Shown piece after piece: positions 43,157-53,790 of a stretch of DNA of 64,000 nt; the first letter of the stretch is position 1, and each line of letters begins with the position of its first letter. The translations under genes and the position numbers were made by a program. The notes under the pieces are model-generated. The model was given only the letters and a program-made list of their open reading frames with translations, had not been told where the DNA came from and did not search any database. Where the stretch lies: positions 537,169 through 601,168 of the forward strand of contig CAMXCT020001669.1 in the NCBI GenBank assembly GCA_947184155.2, in the 5' to 3' direction. This DNA is from Cladocopium goreaui. Taxonomy: Eukaryota; Sar; Dinophyceae; Suessiales; Symbiodiniaceae.

Positions 43157-43284
43157 TACCCTCTGGTTATGACTAAACAGTTTGCCATGGTAAATCACCA
43201 TGGCCCATTGAAATAGATGGTTTACCTATGAAAATAGCATGGTGGATCTTTCCATGGCGAACTGTTAGTCATAACCAGATGGTA
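43157..43284. mobile_element. family A element (GGTTATGACTAA subfamily)
   Basis: 128 bp, TACCCTCTGGTTATGAC to GTCATAACCAGATGGTA; the arms are too symmetrical to orient. Confidence 0.75.
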
Positions 43285-43309
43285 TCTCCATGAAAAAGTG
43301 TTGCATCCA

Positions 43310-43400
43310 GCTCCTATCGCCACATCGCCAGTCAGGTGGCTGACTTGAATTGCGCTGTGGAGGTGCTGTTTTCTTTTGAAGATGTTGAACCAAGAATGGT
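43310..43400 (+). CDS. candidate micro-exon
   Basis: Plus frame SSYRHIASQVADLNCAVEVL in a GC-richer island following a GCATCCAG. Helical heptads are visible; the donor is not clear. Confidence 0.3.
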
Positions 43401-43503
43401 GATGAGATTCAGAATTTATATAATGTGGGTAAAACCACCAAACAGTATAGCCATTAAAAAACCTTCATACTGGTTGGTTGATAGGTATCTCCAATATGAA
43501 CTA

Positions 43504-43612
43504 ATGTGGGTTAAAACAATGTCATAAACCATCTCCCAGTCATCACCTTTTTTATCCTTTAACAGGTGGATTCCCAGTCATGGGTGGTTTATGGCATTGT
43601 TTTACCCACATT
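43504..43612. mobile_element. hairpin element (type E)
   Basis: AATGTGGGTTAAAACAATG at the left and CATTGTTTTACCCACATT at the right, with matching CATAAACCATC/GGTGGTTTATG and CCCAGTCA inside. About 108 bp, single copy. Confidence 0.5.
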
Positions 43613-44243
43613 AACCAACAACACTTGCTTGGGGTGGTATTATTCCTGATTTTAATGTGATAACTATTGATAACTCAATCAGAAAACAAAGTCTCAGTAA
43701 TGCGAGTGTGTGGTATGGCACTTGTGGCAGGCACCAAAGAAAATGGAGCTCTCAGATGTTCAGGACATTTAGAGCATGGGATGGTTTTGTACCAAACAAT
43801 GGATGGTTTGACCAGCAAAATGAGCGATAAAGAGTCCAGTTCAGTCTGTGAATAGTGTGATATTCTATGGTATTGTCATCAAAATTGAGCGGTTCAATAC
43901 AGACCATTTGTAGTACGATTGGTACCTCATTTGGGAAGCAGAATCCTATCTTGGCTTCCATCACTGACAGAGAAATGAGGTGAGCTGGAAAAGGTTGATT
44001 TTGGGCATAGCGACTTGTAGAAATTCATACACATGGGGAGTTGGCTGAAGCTCGTCAAGTTTTCCAGGGAATGATCCCCAACTTGGGCGGCTCTACCATG
44101 CGATGTCTTGGAAACACCCAGTAACTGGGTTATCCCAAGGTTGCGCAACTTCAAACACTTGATTTTGAACATCCCATTGTTTGACAACGTACAGGCTAGT
44201 GAAGTGTAGGTGTTTCATTTGAGATGCAGAATATGTTTGTTGC

Positions 44244-44370
44244 TACCCTCTGGTTATGACTAAGATAGCCATGGTATAGATGGTCCATAGAAATAGATGA
44301 TTTTCCCAGCTAGATACCTCCATTTATAAGGGATTTTCCATGGCGAACTGTTAGTCATAACCAGATGGTA
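44244..44370 (+). mobile_element. family A element (GGTTATGACTAA subfamily)
   Basis: 127 bp, TACCCTCTGGTTATGACTAA to GTCATAACCAGATGGTA. Confidence 0.75.
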
Positions 44371-44498
44371 TCTGATGCCGTGAACATTTCCACTGCCCAA
44401 ACATCGGGTCGATCGATGTTTCGGAGTTTCGGGTTGAAGCACTCGAGGCCTGGCCAGTGACGGGAGTACAGGCCAGTGGTTTTGGATAAGGGGATCTA

Positions 44499-44613
44499 TA
44501 CCCGGCCTGGTAAACATAGAAACAACGAACTGGAAAATCACCATGCTATTTTCATAGGTAAAGCATCGAGGTAAATGGGCCATCTATACCATGGCTATGT
44601 TAAATAACCAGAT
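44499..44613 (-). mobile_element. family A element, variant ends
   Basis: TACCCGGCCTGGTAAACATAG at the left; the right end TTAAATAACCAGAT is eroded; reverse arrangement. Confidence 0.6.
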
Positions 44614-45596
44614 CAACAAAATCCTGATCTCAATCGGCTTCGATTCCCAAACTTTGCCAGAAAATCGTGTCGAAAACAGAAAACTGCACACATTTTTGGA
44701 GAGTTAAAACAATTGCTTTATTGTAGGGTTTCCATAGAAATCAAACCCTGAAACCGAAACTTCTTGAGAATCTCTAGCGAGTCGCTCAAGGGGATCCCTC
44801 TACAGGAGCAGATGAGACTCGAGGCCAGGTGGAAGGAAGCTGGAAAAAACATCCAAAAAGGCTTTTGGGGAGGGTACCAATGAATGAAGTATCATATTTT
44901 CACTATCTGAAAAAATACACATATATATAATTAGTAAACCATGGTTTATGAACCCAGGGACATAAAATGTCATTGTTCACCTTGTTTTGGGATGATCTAG
45001 AATCTAGAAATCGATGGGGATGAAACATGGCTTCCGCGCCATGTGTTTCGCAAAGCCCTTGTCACAAGAATGCTTCACAACAAGGACAACTGGGCTTTAT
45101 TTCTTCCTTTCTTCTTTGGGATGATGTCAGATCAGGGTTGCATCGAAGCCAATAGAAGGTGAGTTTCTGATTGAAAATAGAAGGGGATCCTCATTTTGTT
45201 GATGAGGATCCTCCTCAAATTTACATCACTACCCTGTAGTATTTGTTCACGTAGCTATGGAAAATCTATGAAAATATACCATTTATAGACTATTGGCCTA
45301 TTAAAATGGGATGACTTGAAACCATCAACCAAAAATTGATGCAACAGCCCAAGAACTCGCCAGCACAGTGGATCTCGAGGATCGTTGGGTCGTTTGAATT
45401 TTCTTCCTGGGCTGATGTGGCTGTACAGTAAGACTGTTCAAACATGTTCAAACTATGTTTGAAAGAGTCTAGAGTTGAGCAACAACACGAAAGCTGCATC
45501 TTGGATCCTTTGCACAGGAACCGTGGACGTCGTACCTTTTGAGTTTCGAGACTGCCAGAGTTGTTTCATGCGACAGAAGCCATTGTGTGGGAGGCA

Positions 45597-45653
45597 ATGT
45601 CCTTCCAAGATCTCAGCAGCAGATTGGGACGTCTGGAGGCATTGGGTGAAGCG
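45597..45653 (+). CDS. exon candidate with the SxQDLSSRLxxLEA helix (module B)
   Basis: Plus frame SFQDLSSRLGRLEALG. It has the same spacing as the module-B exons at 46575, 47817, 48289, 62868, 63310 and 63876. A TCCAAG acceptor-like junction and a TTGG|GTGAAG donor-like junction flank it. Confidence 0.45.
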
Positions 45654-45915
45654 CACGACACACACACACACAGATCAAGTATCCGTTGAAAAAGTGGGAG
45701 ATGTGTTCTTGATTTTGTGATACTTATATAGGCTCAATGGTAGGAACACATCGGATTCTATATACATAGATATATATATATATATAAGTGGGTTCTATTA
45801 TGGTTCACAAGCACATACCAAGTGGGATGCTGGTCCTTTTTTTTCGATGGCAGGCTGGGGAGCAGTCGGAAAGGAACAGAAATTTGGAGGCCGCGGCCAG
45901 CGTTTTTGGATGGCA

Positions 45916-46021
45916 TACCCTCTGGTAAACATACAAAAAGCTATTGAACATGGCCATTTATGGTTGATTTACCTACTAGAAATGGTGATTTTCCATAGCT
46001 ATGTTAGTTTACCAAAGGGTA
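45916..46021 (+). mobile_element. family A element
   Basis: 106 bp, TACCCTCTGGTAAACATAC to GTTTACCAAAGGGTA; plus arrangement. Confidence 0.8.
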
Positions 46022-46052
46022 GATTCCATGAATTTGACGATGGAACTGGGAA

Positions 46053-46168
46053 TACCCTTTGGTAAACGTTAACAAAAAACTATGGAAAATCCAAACTATT
46101 TTAATGGGAAAACTCACTATTTCGACTGGGCCATGTTCAATAGCTATGTAGCAAATTACCAGAGGGTA
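46053..46168 (-). mobile_element. family A element
   Basis: 116 bp, TACCCTTTGGTAAACGTTAAC to AATTACCAGAGGGTA (ends separate); reverse arrangement, only 31 bp from the preceding copy. Confidence 0.8.
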
Positions 46169-46252
46169 TCTTAAACTTTTTGGGAATGTCTAAACTGAAT
46201 AGAAACTAAAGATTTGAGTGGGCCCAAGTATAGATTGTGTATCTATGGCTTC

Positions 46253-46355
46253 TACCCTCTGGTAAACTAACATAGCTATTGAAATGGCCATTTATAGTGG
46301 AGTTTCCCATTAAAAATGGTGATTTTCCATAGTTATGTTAAATTACCAGAGGGTA
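46253..46355 (+). mobile_element. family A element
   Basis: 103 bp, TACCCTCTGGTAAACTAAC to AAATTACCAGAGGGTA; one of the most symmetrical copies. Confidence 0.85.
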
Positions 46356-46574
46356 TCTATTTTCCAGCTGCTTGATGTGTGCTGAAGATCAGTACCAAGG
46401 ATCTGGGTTTCAAGTCAAACATTGTACTTCAAACTTAGCCTCTATATACACTGTATAGTTGTACATTATAAAATTATATGTCATTGTATACATAAGATAG
46501 AACCAAAAAGAGAAGATATCCCCACCTCTTTTCGTATGTTTTTCGGCGCTGTGATCAGACTCTTGGCACTTCAG

Positions 46575-46648
46575 GCATCTCTCCAAGATCTCAGCCGCAG
46601 ATTTGAAGAATTTGAGGCGGTTTCACGTAAAACCGTCCATCGCCTGTG
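46575..46648 (+). CDS. exon candidate, module-B helix
   Basis: Acceptor GGCACTTCAG ends at 46574. The frame reads ASLQDLSRRFEEFEAVSRK and stays open to a TGA at 46648, with a possible donor at CAC|GTAAAA. Close relative of the 45597 exon. Confidence 0.5.
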
Positions 46649-47081
46649 ATCGCGGATGAAAAACAGTCCTTTGGTCCAAGCAATTTCGGTTTGTGTTTTT
46701 TGAGGGGATCAATGGAATCAAGTTGATCCGCAACAAGTGGCCTTGTGAACAATGTTGGAAGATGAATGAATATTGTGATAAACTGTTACATAAACCGTTG
46801 AAACACAACGGGATTTAAGGGGATTTCTGGCGGTCGGTTCCATCCTTCTCTGTGATTTGCCGAAAAAAAAAGCCTGGTGATTTTACCACCCAAAGCCTTG
46901 GTGAATGATTTTGAAAGAGACTTATGGCATCTTATGGCAGAATTACATGTAAGAATATCTTAGAGATACTTATAATTATCTATGACATGCGTATTTGTGT
47001 GTCTTTCGGATTTCATGAACTAGTCTACCAGTTGTGCACTGCGTTTGAAATCCCTAGATTGGCCTAGATTACCTTGAACAG

Positions 47082-47235
47082 GTCGTTGCCCAAGTCGCGT
47101 TCACGAAGGTCGAATCATTTCAGCAACAGTTGGCTTTGTCCTTGCAGGTGAAGTCCCAGCATCGACTGGAAAGGTTTGAGGCAATTGAGGCAAGACGGCA
47201 AGATCACAGCGCGAAGAGAATATGGCGTGTCAGGT
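47082..47235 (+). CDS. exon candidate, long coiled-coil helix
   Basis: After TACCTTGAACAG the frame reads VVAQVAFTKVESFQQQLALS then LQVKSQHRLERFEAIEARRQ. The LERFEAIEA end echoes module B. It is uninterrupted over about 150 bp. Confidence 0.45.
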
Positions 47236-47534
47236 GTGTCTCAAAACCAAGGATCCCTGATGATCCCTGTTTAATCATGTCGAATCATGTTCCCCATTTT
47301 GAGATATCCCGGTATCCCGAGACAAACCCATAGCAACTTCTTCGGGGCAGTGTACTTGATGTGATTTTAAGTTGGCGCTGTATGGGGACTTCTGTTGGAA
47401 TCTCAGGATCTCTTGGGTTTTCCCACCGCTCACCACTGACAAGTGATGTGCCTGTTGGCTGTTGGGCTGTTGCAAAAGCCCCAGAGCAACAGTACCCAGA
47501 GCAGTGCGAAATGTCAGTGACGCTTCTGTTGCAG

Positions 47535-47610
47535 GCCATACCAAAGCAGCTAGAGCAAAGCAACATCGAGGCGGCAACAGATGCATTTGAACTTGATCAC
47601 TTTTTCTGGC
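47535..47610 (+). CDS. exon A, unit 1
   Basis: Follows CTTCTGTTGCAG. The frame reads AIPKQLEQSNIEAATDAFEL. Helical; homologous to exon A' at 48120. Confidence 0.4.
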
Positions 47611-47807
47611 TTTTGGTCGAAACATACGAATTTGATTTGTTTAAAGCTTCTCAACCAAATTAACATGGACAAGTTATATCAACTTATGGTGTTCATGATT
47701 TAGTGAGAGTGTGCTTGGTGGATTTTCGAGGGTTGTTCTTGTAAGAGGTTTTGTTGCCGCTCCAGACACGAAAATTGCAGTGACTTTGACCTCTTTGTGA
47801 TAACTTT

Positions 47808-47900
47808 GGAGGCAAAGTCCTTGCAGGATCTAAGAAGCAGACTGGACCGGCTTGAGGCACAATCAGGGCAGTCAGGGCAATTAGGGCCCGAAAGAAAGGA
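47808..47900 (+). CDS. exon B, unit 1
   Basis: The frame reads EAKSLQDLRSRLDRLEAQSG. A TTGCAG at 47826 may be the true acceptor, in which case the exon starts DLRSRLD. Module-B helix. Confidence 0.45.
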
Positions 47901-48119
47901 GCAATTTGTTGGAAAATGTGAAAATATTCTTGAAAAGGTACTGAAAAGGATCGAGAAAGGTACATTGATGTGACTCGCTCTTTTTGTATTTTTTTCTTTG
48001 ATGAGTGTGAGGTTACGCCAGCGTGGACAACATGCTTTTCAGTGATGTACATGTTGGACATCGTGCTTGTCATACCATCATAAACCATCCAGATCCATCC
48101 AGATTTCAATTTGTTGCAG

Positions 48120-48208
48120 GCCTTACCCGAGCAATTGGAGCAAAGCAGCATCGAGGCAAGAAACACTTTGCTGTCCAAATTAGAGTGGCTCGCGGAAGTC
48201 TGAAAAAT
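48120..48208 (+). CDS. exon A', unit 1
   Basis: Follows AATTTGTTGCAG. The frame reads ALPEQLEQSSIEARNTLLSK then LEWLAES. Confidence 0.4.
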
Positions 48209-48276
48209 GTTGTCTAGCGTTCTGATCGTTCTGGAGACTTGGATCACAATCGAATTGTCCTACTTGTCATCGTTGT

Positions 48277-48370
48277 AGAGGCAAAGTCCTTACAGCATTT
48301 GAGCAACAGATTGGACCAGCTTGAGGCACGATCAGGGCACGCCATGAGAATATTGCAACTTGCTGCGAAG
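48277..48370 (+). CDS. exon B', unit 1
   Basis: Frame EAKSLQHLSNRLDQLEARSG then HAMRILQLAAK, with a good donor AAG|GTATAT at about 48370. Confidence 0.5.
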
Positions 48371-48396
48371 GTATATTCAGATATAATATATATATA

Positions 48397-48505
48397 CACC
48401 TGCATCCTCGCCCAGGCTGTTTTTTCAGCCCGAAGCTGTTAAGGCTAAAATTCCTGCCCGGGCAAGATTTTCAGCCCGCAGGCAAATTTTCTGCCCGAAT
48501 CAGTT
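48397..48505. repeat. left terminal/subterminal repeats of the 13.9-kb element
   Basis: CACCTGCATCCTCGCCCAGG, then TTTTTTCAGCCCGAAGC, ATTTTCAGCCCGCAGGC and ATTTTCTGCCCGAATC. Confidence 0.65.
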
Positions 48506-48931
48506 TTGATGATTTTTGGGTAAATGGACATATTATAGGTTATACTAATGAAATATACCCAAATTAAATAAGTTAAAATCATTTTACACCATCATTGTTG
48601 TATTCCAAATCAGGCACAATATCTTCACTATAGTGGTGCTATCTTATGAGAATGTCTTGTAATCAGCGAAGTAACAAAATATCAAAAACAACCAATTTCC
48701 CAGATCACTCCCAAACCACCTTGCACCTTTGTGCCTGCCATGCGCTGGTCATCGCAAGTGCGGATCAAGATGGCCCAGAAAAGAAGGCCAGAGACCCATA
48801 GCTGGGCAAAGGGATGGGCAACAAAGGTTGTGTATCCAGGTTGTGTTAGATACATAGAGTATGTTTTTTTATCATAATGTAAGAACAATTTGAGAAACAT
48901 AATGGGGCCCATGCACTAGTTCACATCTTCC

Positions 48932-51090
48932 CTATCGTTTAGCCCAAACCTTACGATTTTTTCTGCCCATTCTTCTCTTTAGAAGAACCTGTATTTTCAT
49001 GAAATAACGGTGACAAACACGGAGGTCACACTTGCGAAATCCAACACGTCGACTCAGACGACTGATTCGTCCAAGAAAATCTTCATTCATTTCGCAGGAC
49101 TTGCTTTGGGGACTCAATATCAGCGAAGATCCCTTTTCCAATTCACGTTTCAAGAAGTGTCCAATGTGATGTAGCCCATGATGCTTTGGTTTCTGAATGA
49201 AGGCCCGAATGTGTAACCTGATTGATGCCTTCCCAAGAACAGCATAGCCACGAAGAATGGTCATAATGTGAACGTACAGCATCTTTGCACAGGGTCTCTC
49301 AAGCCAAAGCCTGTGATGATGCACCATCCGTAAAGATAAGGAAGCTTCACAAACTTGCAGCATTTGTTTCAGTAATGTTTCATACCCTTCCACAGCAGGT
49401 GTTTCGATATTGAGTTTCAAAGTGTGCCTCAGCCACTGCAACAACAATATGGTATCTGAGCCTTTGCTCGACGCCCAGGGAGCTGAGATGAGCGACTTCA
49501 TGTTGAAAAAGCTCTTGCTGAAACTCCGGAGGCCAGGACTCTTACCCTGACTCATGCACCACAAGACGAAGTAGGAGTGAGCCCGGCTAAAACGATCATC
49601 TATGTTCACAGTGCTTTCAGGGTAGTCAAAAAATTTAAGACGTAGTAGTAGAATAAGGATCCCACCGACGATGTCTCTTCCCACACCCAATTTGGTTATG
49701 TGGAACAGATCCGGTTGCAGCATTTCTTCCGGGCAATTTTCATCAAAATGCAGGTTTGCTAGCACTGGAGGGTCATTCACTGACCATGGTCTTTCAAGAT
49801 GCAAAGTCTGTTCCCATGTCGGTGAATCTCTGTAGTCCTCAAAAGGAACATTTGTGGCCCCTGCTTTGCATAGATGGCACAGCTCTTTGTCCACTTTGGT
49901 CCCAATGTTGGAGTAGCTCCTTGTTAAACACATGACCTTCTTGTGAAAATCCAGATCACCTTTGATGCCAATAATGGCAGCATAAAAGGTGCCATTCGCA
50001 GTGGACACTCCCTCTGTAAAAAGTTTGTTCAAGCTCGTCATTGTTTCAGTTAACAACGTATCCACAATGTGCGGATGGCGCTTGTAGATCCAGCCACCCA
50101 TTCCAAATAGTAAAAAGTGGGATAGATAGCTATGGCCTTTGAAATTTGTTGTTTGCCTGCGGCACATAGCCAAAACTTCAGGGTCAAGAACATCCGCATC
50201 AGTGCCATATGTTGGTAAACCAGAACGTTTGCGCAAATCGTTACAGCATGTGCATCTCACCGTGGGGTCATCCAAGGAGCCAAGTGGGGATTCTATTGAC
50301 AGAACCAAGTAGTTTGTCCTTTTGACAGCCCTTCCTTCATCACCATGAAGAAGCAGTGGTACAACTTGATCCAGCCTCCCTGCATGTTTGGAGAAAACTT
50401 CATGAGAAGGATGGTGTGATTGAAAAGCACGCCAAAATGCAGTGACATTTTCCTTGGGGCCTCCATTCCAACCACATAGGAGTTCGGGACACTCCACCAT
50501 CCAGTACTTGACCCAATCTTCTGGTAGGATATGGAAAGTGGTGAGTCTATGAGTATCCGGCAGCTCACTGTGATGTTCAGTCTCATGAATCGGGATAGGA
50601 AGTGAGTACCCAAGTTTCTCCATTCTCTCATGGATAACGCGTGAAGCATTGTTATAATCTTGACATTTGCCCTGGTCCAGGGAGTGCCAAGACTTCTGTG
50701 CAGAAGCTGCTGTGGCCTCAGGCGGGCACGGGATCTGAACCAGGGTGATTACAAAAGAGGTGAGAACTATAGTTGAGACCCGGACGCCGTCACCCAATTG
50801 ATCAGCCAGATTGGTAATGAACTCATCAGGGACTTTTTTAAAGGCTTCCCCTGGCATGAACTAGCCGGTAGAAGGTCATCGATTTGTTTGCTGGGAAGTA
50901 ATGAGATAACATTTTTTCCAACGAGCTCAAAAGCAATGTCACTTGCGCTGCATCCTGCGTTGTGCAGAAGCATCCCCAATAAAGATGGATTGGAGTTGGA
51001 AATCCAACTGATACGATAAAGTACGCCCAGCAGTCAGCGGGGATCCCTCGCCCACTTGTTCAAATCGGGCAGCCATGGCCGTGCCCCTTA
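48932..51090 (-). pseudogene. transposase-like gene, 3' part, with one frameshift
   Basis: The main frame (50857 to 48932, 641 residues) has VPLLLHGDEGRAVKRTNYLV, CTCCNDLRKRSG, FKGHSYLSHFLLFGMGG, CHLCKAG, LQPDLFHITKLGVGRDIVGG, SRAHSYFVLWCMSQGKS and near the end CEMNEDFLGRISRLSRRVGF. The D-x-x-H....G..x-D pattern and the HGDEG block recall Plavaka/CACTA-type transposases; from memory it belongs to a high-copy dinoflagellate family. The N-terminal part (VLYRISWISNSNPSLLG, CSASDIAFELVGKNVISLLP) lies in another frame, joining near 50860, where the main frame has a TAG just before its first Met. That offset indicates a frameshift mutation. Confidence 0.6.
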
Positions 51091-51201
51091 CTGAACCAAG
51101 CAGAAACATAGATTTTTGTATGTTTTCAATCCCCAAAACTATGAGTTTTGAATCCTTTGCTGTGGAGACTCAAAAAAATTGGGGCTCACTCATCATCATG
51201 G

Positions 51202-51345
51202 CTATGCAGCAGCCTTAGGGGCAGCTTTCGGGGCAACCTTAGGAGCAGCCTTTGGCGCATGCTTAGGCTTTGCTTTGGCCTTCTTGGCCGCACCCCCACC
51301 ACCGCCAGGCTTATTCTTGGCTTCCTTCTCATTCGGCATCCTGGT
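51202..51345 (-). CDS. basic Ala/Lys/Pro-rich exon of the transposase-like gene
   Basis: Frame EKEAKNKPGGGGGAAKKAKA followed by PKHAPKAAPKVAPKAAPK; a histone-H1-like tail. The stop is at 51202. May be a linker of the transposase-like gene. Confidence 0.35.
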   Translation of the reverse strand, partial: TRMPNEKEAKNKPGGGGGAAKKAKAKPKHAPKAAPKVAPKAAPKAAA

Positions 51346-51429
51346 CCTGGAGCAGGCAAGGGGATGCAAAGGGAAATTGTTGGGATGCCTGTCAATTTGA
51401 TATCGGAAGAAACTCAGTTTCCAACTTAG

Positions 51430-51715
51430 CAAAGTGATAGAGGCCCATGGACTCCACCAACCTCAATTTACAGGATGACCAAAAACCACATCCATAATCC
51501 CAAGAATTCAAACAAAGGTAGTCACAAGGCCCAAGCTTCTTCCGGGCTCCATCCAGTGTATCAGCAATTTTTTTTTGCAACCTCGAGTGGCAAGGGTTTG
51601 GAATAGCCAAAAACTGAAATGCTTCACTTTCTTGGCTGTCCGTATGGGGCAAAACCTCCACATGTTCCAGAAGGAATCTTATATATGTGTTCCAATAATG
51701 GATGTAGCAGTACAC
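51430..51715 (-). CDS. possible exon, unknown
   Basis: Frame YIRFLLEHVEVLPHTDSQES then SRLQKKIADTLDGARKKLGP. It is in line with the transposase-like gene but not recognised. Confidence 0.3.
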
Positions 51716-52520
51716 AGATTGTAATTATTTACATAACTATACAACTAAAGACCCCACAATTTAAGGGGAAATATCCAATGTAACTCCTATACCAATAGTA
51801 TCTGGTACAATGCAGTAGGATGCTATACTCTAATACATTATTGTTTTTATGGCACTATAGCTGGAATAGTCCCAATGCGGAAGCTGGTGTGAATGCATAA
51901 GTGCTAGGTGACGGTGTTCCAAAAAATGGGATCTAAGAACATGGGAAGTCACACACTGCCCCTTGCCCCTCACCCATTGTCAAGCCCATCCAAAAGCATC
52001 CCCATGTTCATTTTTCTGGTTTAAAAATCCGGTGGCTCAAAAAGATTAGTCAAGGGGCGCACGGGTATAGCCATCAAGGATCCCTTCCCCATGCTGGTCC
52101 ATGAGCTCTTCATCAAATTCGGTCAGCTTAGTAATGGCAAGCTCCACCTTGTCTTTCATCCTTAAGGATTAAGGGGCGACCTTTTCCTAATGATTGGGAG
52201 AGATCCATCCTAAATGCGTGTGTTCGCCTATCTTGATTTATTGATTTACATGTCTTCATAACGCGTAGCCCGTTTTTCATGACCAAAGGGAAAATTTATT
52301 TCATGAAGTAGACATGGTCTTACGGGTTTTCTTCAAGGTGGTTGTGACTATGAGACTAAGGAATATTCAAGGATGCTAAAATTATAAGGGATACTAAGGG
52401 ATACTAGAGGATACTAAAGGATACTGAGTATAAAATGTTAACATCATACTCCCCAAAATATAAACACTTCAATCTCCCAAATCATTCAGTTTGACCCAAG
52501 ATTTTGGTCCCCATTTGATA

Positions 52521-52790
52521 TCAGTTGATGACAAGTCTCCGGGATTGCAGCGGGGTAAGACGATCAACAGCTTTGGCACTCTCTAACAAGGAATCCAGCT
52601 TGGCAACTTGTTTCTGCAAACTCTGGCATGCTTTGGGGACCAACGCTGAGGGGGCCAAGTCCCCTTCAATTTGGGGGAACTGCAACTTGTCCATCTCCCG
52701 CTTCACGTCCTCGGACTCGACTGCCACAGGCTGCGTGTACTCCTCACCCACGTGCTCATCCTTCACCAGACCTGGCAAAGGAGACCAGAT
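52521..52790 (-). CDS. exon of the transposase-like gene, helical
   Basis: Frame LVKDEHVGEEYTQPVAVESE, then SLQKQVAKLDSLLESAKAVD. Amphipathic helix region; part of the N-terminal half of the gene. Confidence 0.4.
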   Translation of the reverse strand: MWSPLPGLVKDEHVGEEYTQPVAVESEDVKREMDKLQFPQIEGDLAPSALVPKACQSLQKQVAKLDSLLESAKAVDRLTPLQSRRLVIN

Positions 52791-52869
52791 GTCGGGTGGG
52801 TTTATGGGATGAGATGGGATGAGATAATTAGATTGGTTTGGGCATATGATTCAAACCCTTTAAAACTAA

Positions 52870-53050
52870 ATAGCCTGGTACCGCTGGAGCATCACCATCT
52901 TGGCCATTGCCCGCCATGAATCCCCAATCCAATTTGGGGGCATCAGGAACTTCACCATCTGGGTTTTCCTCCTCCCATTCCATGATGTCCTGACTGATGT
53001 GTCGCTTGGTGTTCCTTAGCGTGTGAAATTTGGATGCCCAACCCAGAGAC
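52870..53050 (-). CDS. exon of the transposase-like gene, acidic linker
   Basis: Frame RNTKRHISQDIMEWEEENPD then GEVPDAPKLDWGFMAG. Acidic and probably disordered. Confidence 0.35.
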
Positions 53051-53470
53051 CAGAGAGGGATTGCTAAATACCAGATCAAAGTCAAGTGTGGCAACATGTG
53101 CAAAAGAAAGTAAACTGAACTATGTTGTTTTGTCAAGCTGAAGCACCGCAGGGCCCCACGGCTTCTGATTTCAGTCCAATACATCATACCTTCTCCATAT
53201 TTGCTCATCCTTCAGGGGGCAACCGCTCAAGTCCACAATTTACAGCTGATCTAGAAAGAGTTATATATCGATTCATCACTTGATATCATTGGAGGAAACC
53301 TTGCCTCTGCAACTGTGGGCGACTCTCGCAATAGCGAATAACACCCTTGATCTTGGACCTGGGCAATTGGAAAGTCCGGGACACATTTGTGTTTAAACTT
53401 TCAAGTGACCAGCTGTGTTCACCTTGACTATGTGGTGTAGAAGGAAAACATCAAGGTAGCTTCTAAAATT

Positions 53471-53610
53471 TCACTGAGCGACTGAAAACTCCAACTTTTC
53501 CATATCAGAAACCGTTAGCCATTCCGCTTCGACCTCACTGATTTCCTCTTGCACCTTCTCGGAAATGGCCTTGCATCGCTTGACGAACTTGTCCTGCAGG
53601 GCCGGGATGA
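53471..53610 (-). CDS. exon of the transposase-like gene
   Basis: Preceded by a CCCTGCAG. Frame DKFVKRCKAISEKVQEEISE then VEAEWLTVSDMEKLEFS. It directly continues the domain of the next upstream exon. Confidence 0.4.
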
Positions 53611-53790
53611 AAGCAAGGCTTACTAGAGGAAACCTAGGAAAGTACACATCTTGTAATCTCAGGACAGTAGAGGTAAAGGGTTGTGGAAATAATGGCCCCC
53701 CCAACTAAAGATTGTTGTAAACATGATGGTATTGGTGATCATTTTGGCCAAACATCATTTCAGCAACGCAGTATCAAACATAGGCTGGTT

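Larger units (their letters stand above)
47441..48396 (+). repeat. approximately 1-kb unit, copy 1 (two A-B half-units)
   Basis: Nearly identical to 62490-63420 and to 63496-end. Each unit holds exon A (PKQLEQSNIEA), exon B (SLQDLRSRLDRLEA), exon A' (PEQLEQSSIEA) and exon B' (SLQHLSNRLDQLEA), so the unit itself arose by an older duplication. It ends in CAGATATAATATATATATA, where the 13.9-kb transposon begins. Confidence 0.85.

Noticed and set aside
45231..45320. Another family A copy
   Set aside because: Only a TACCCTGTAGTA start and CTATGGAAAATC word remain; the right end is missing, so not counted.
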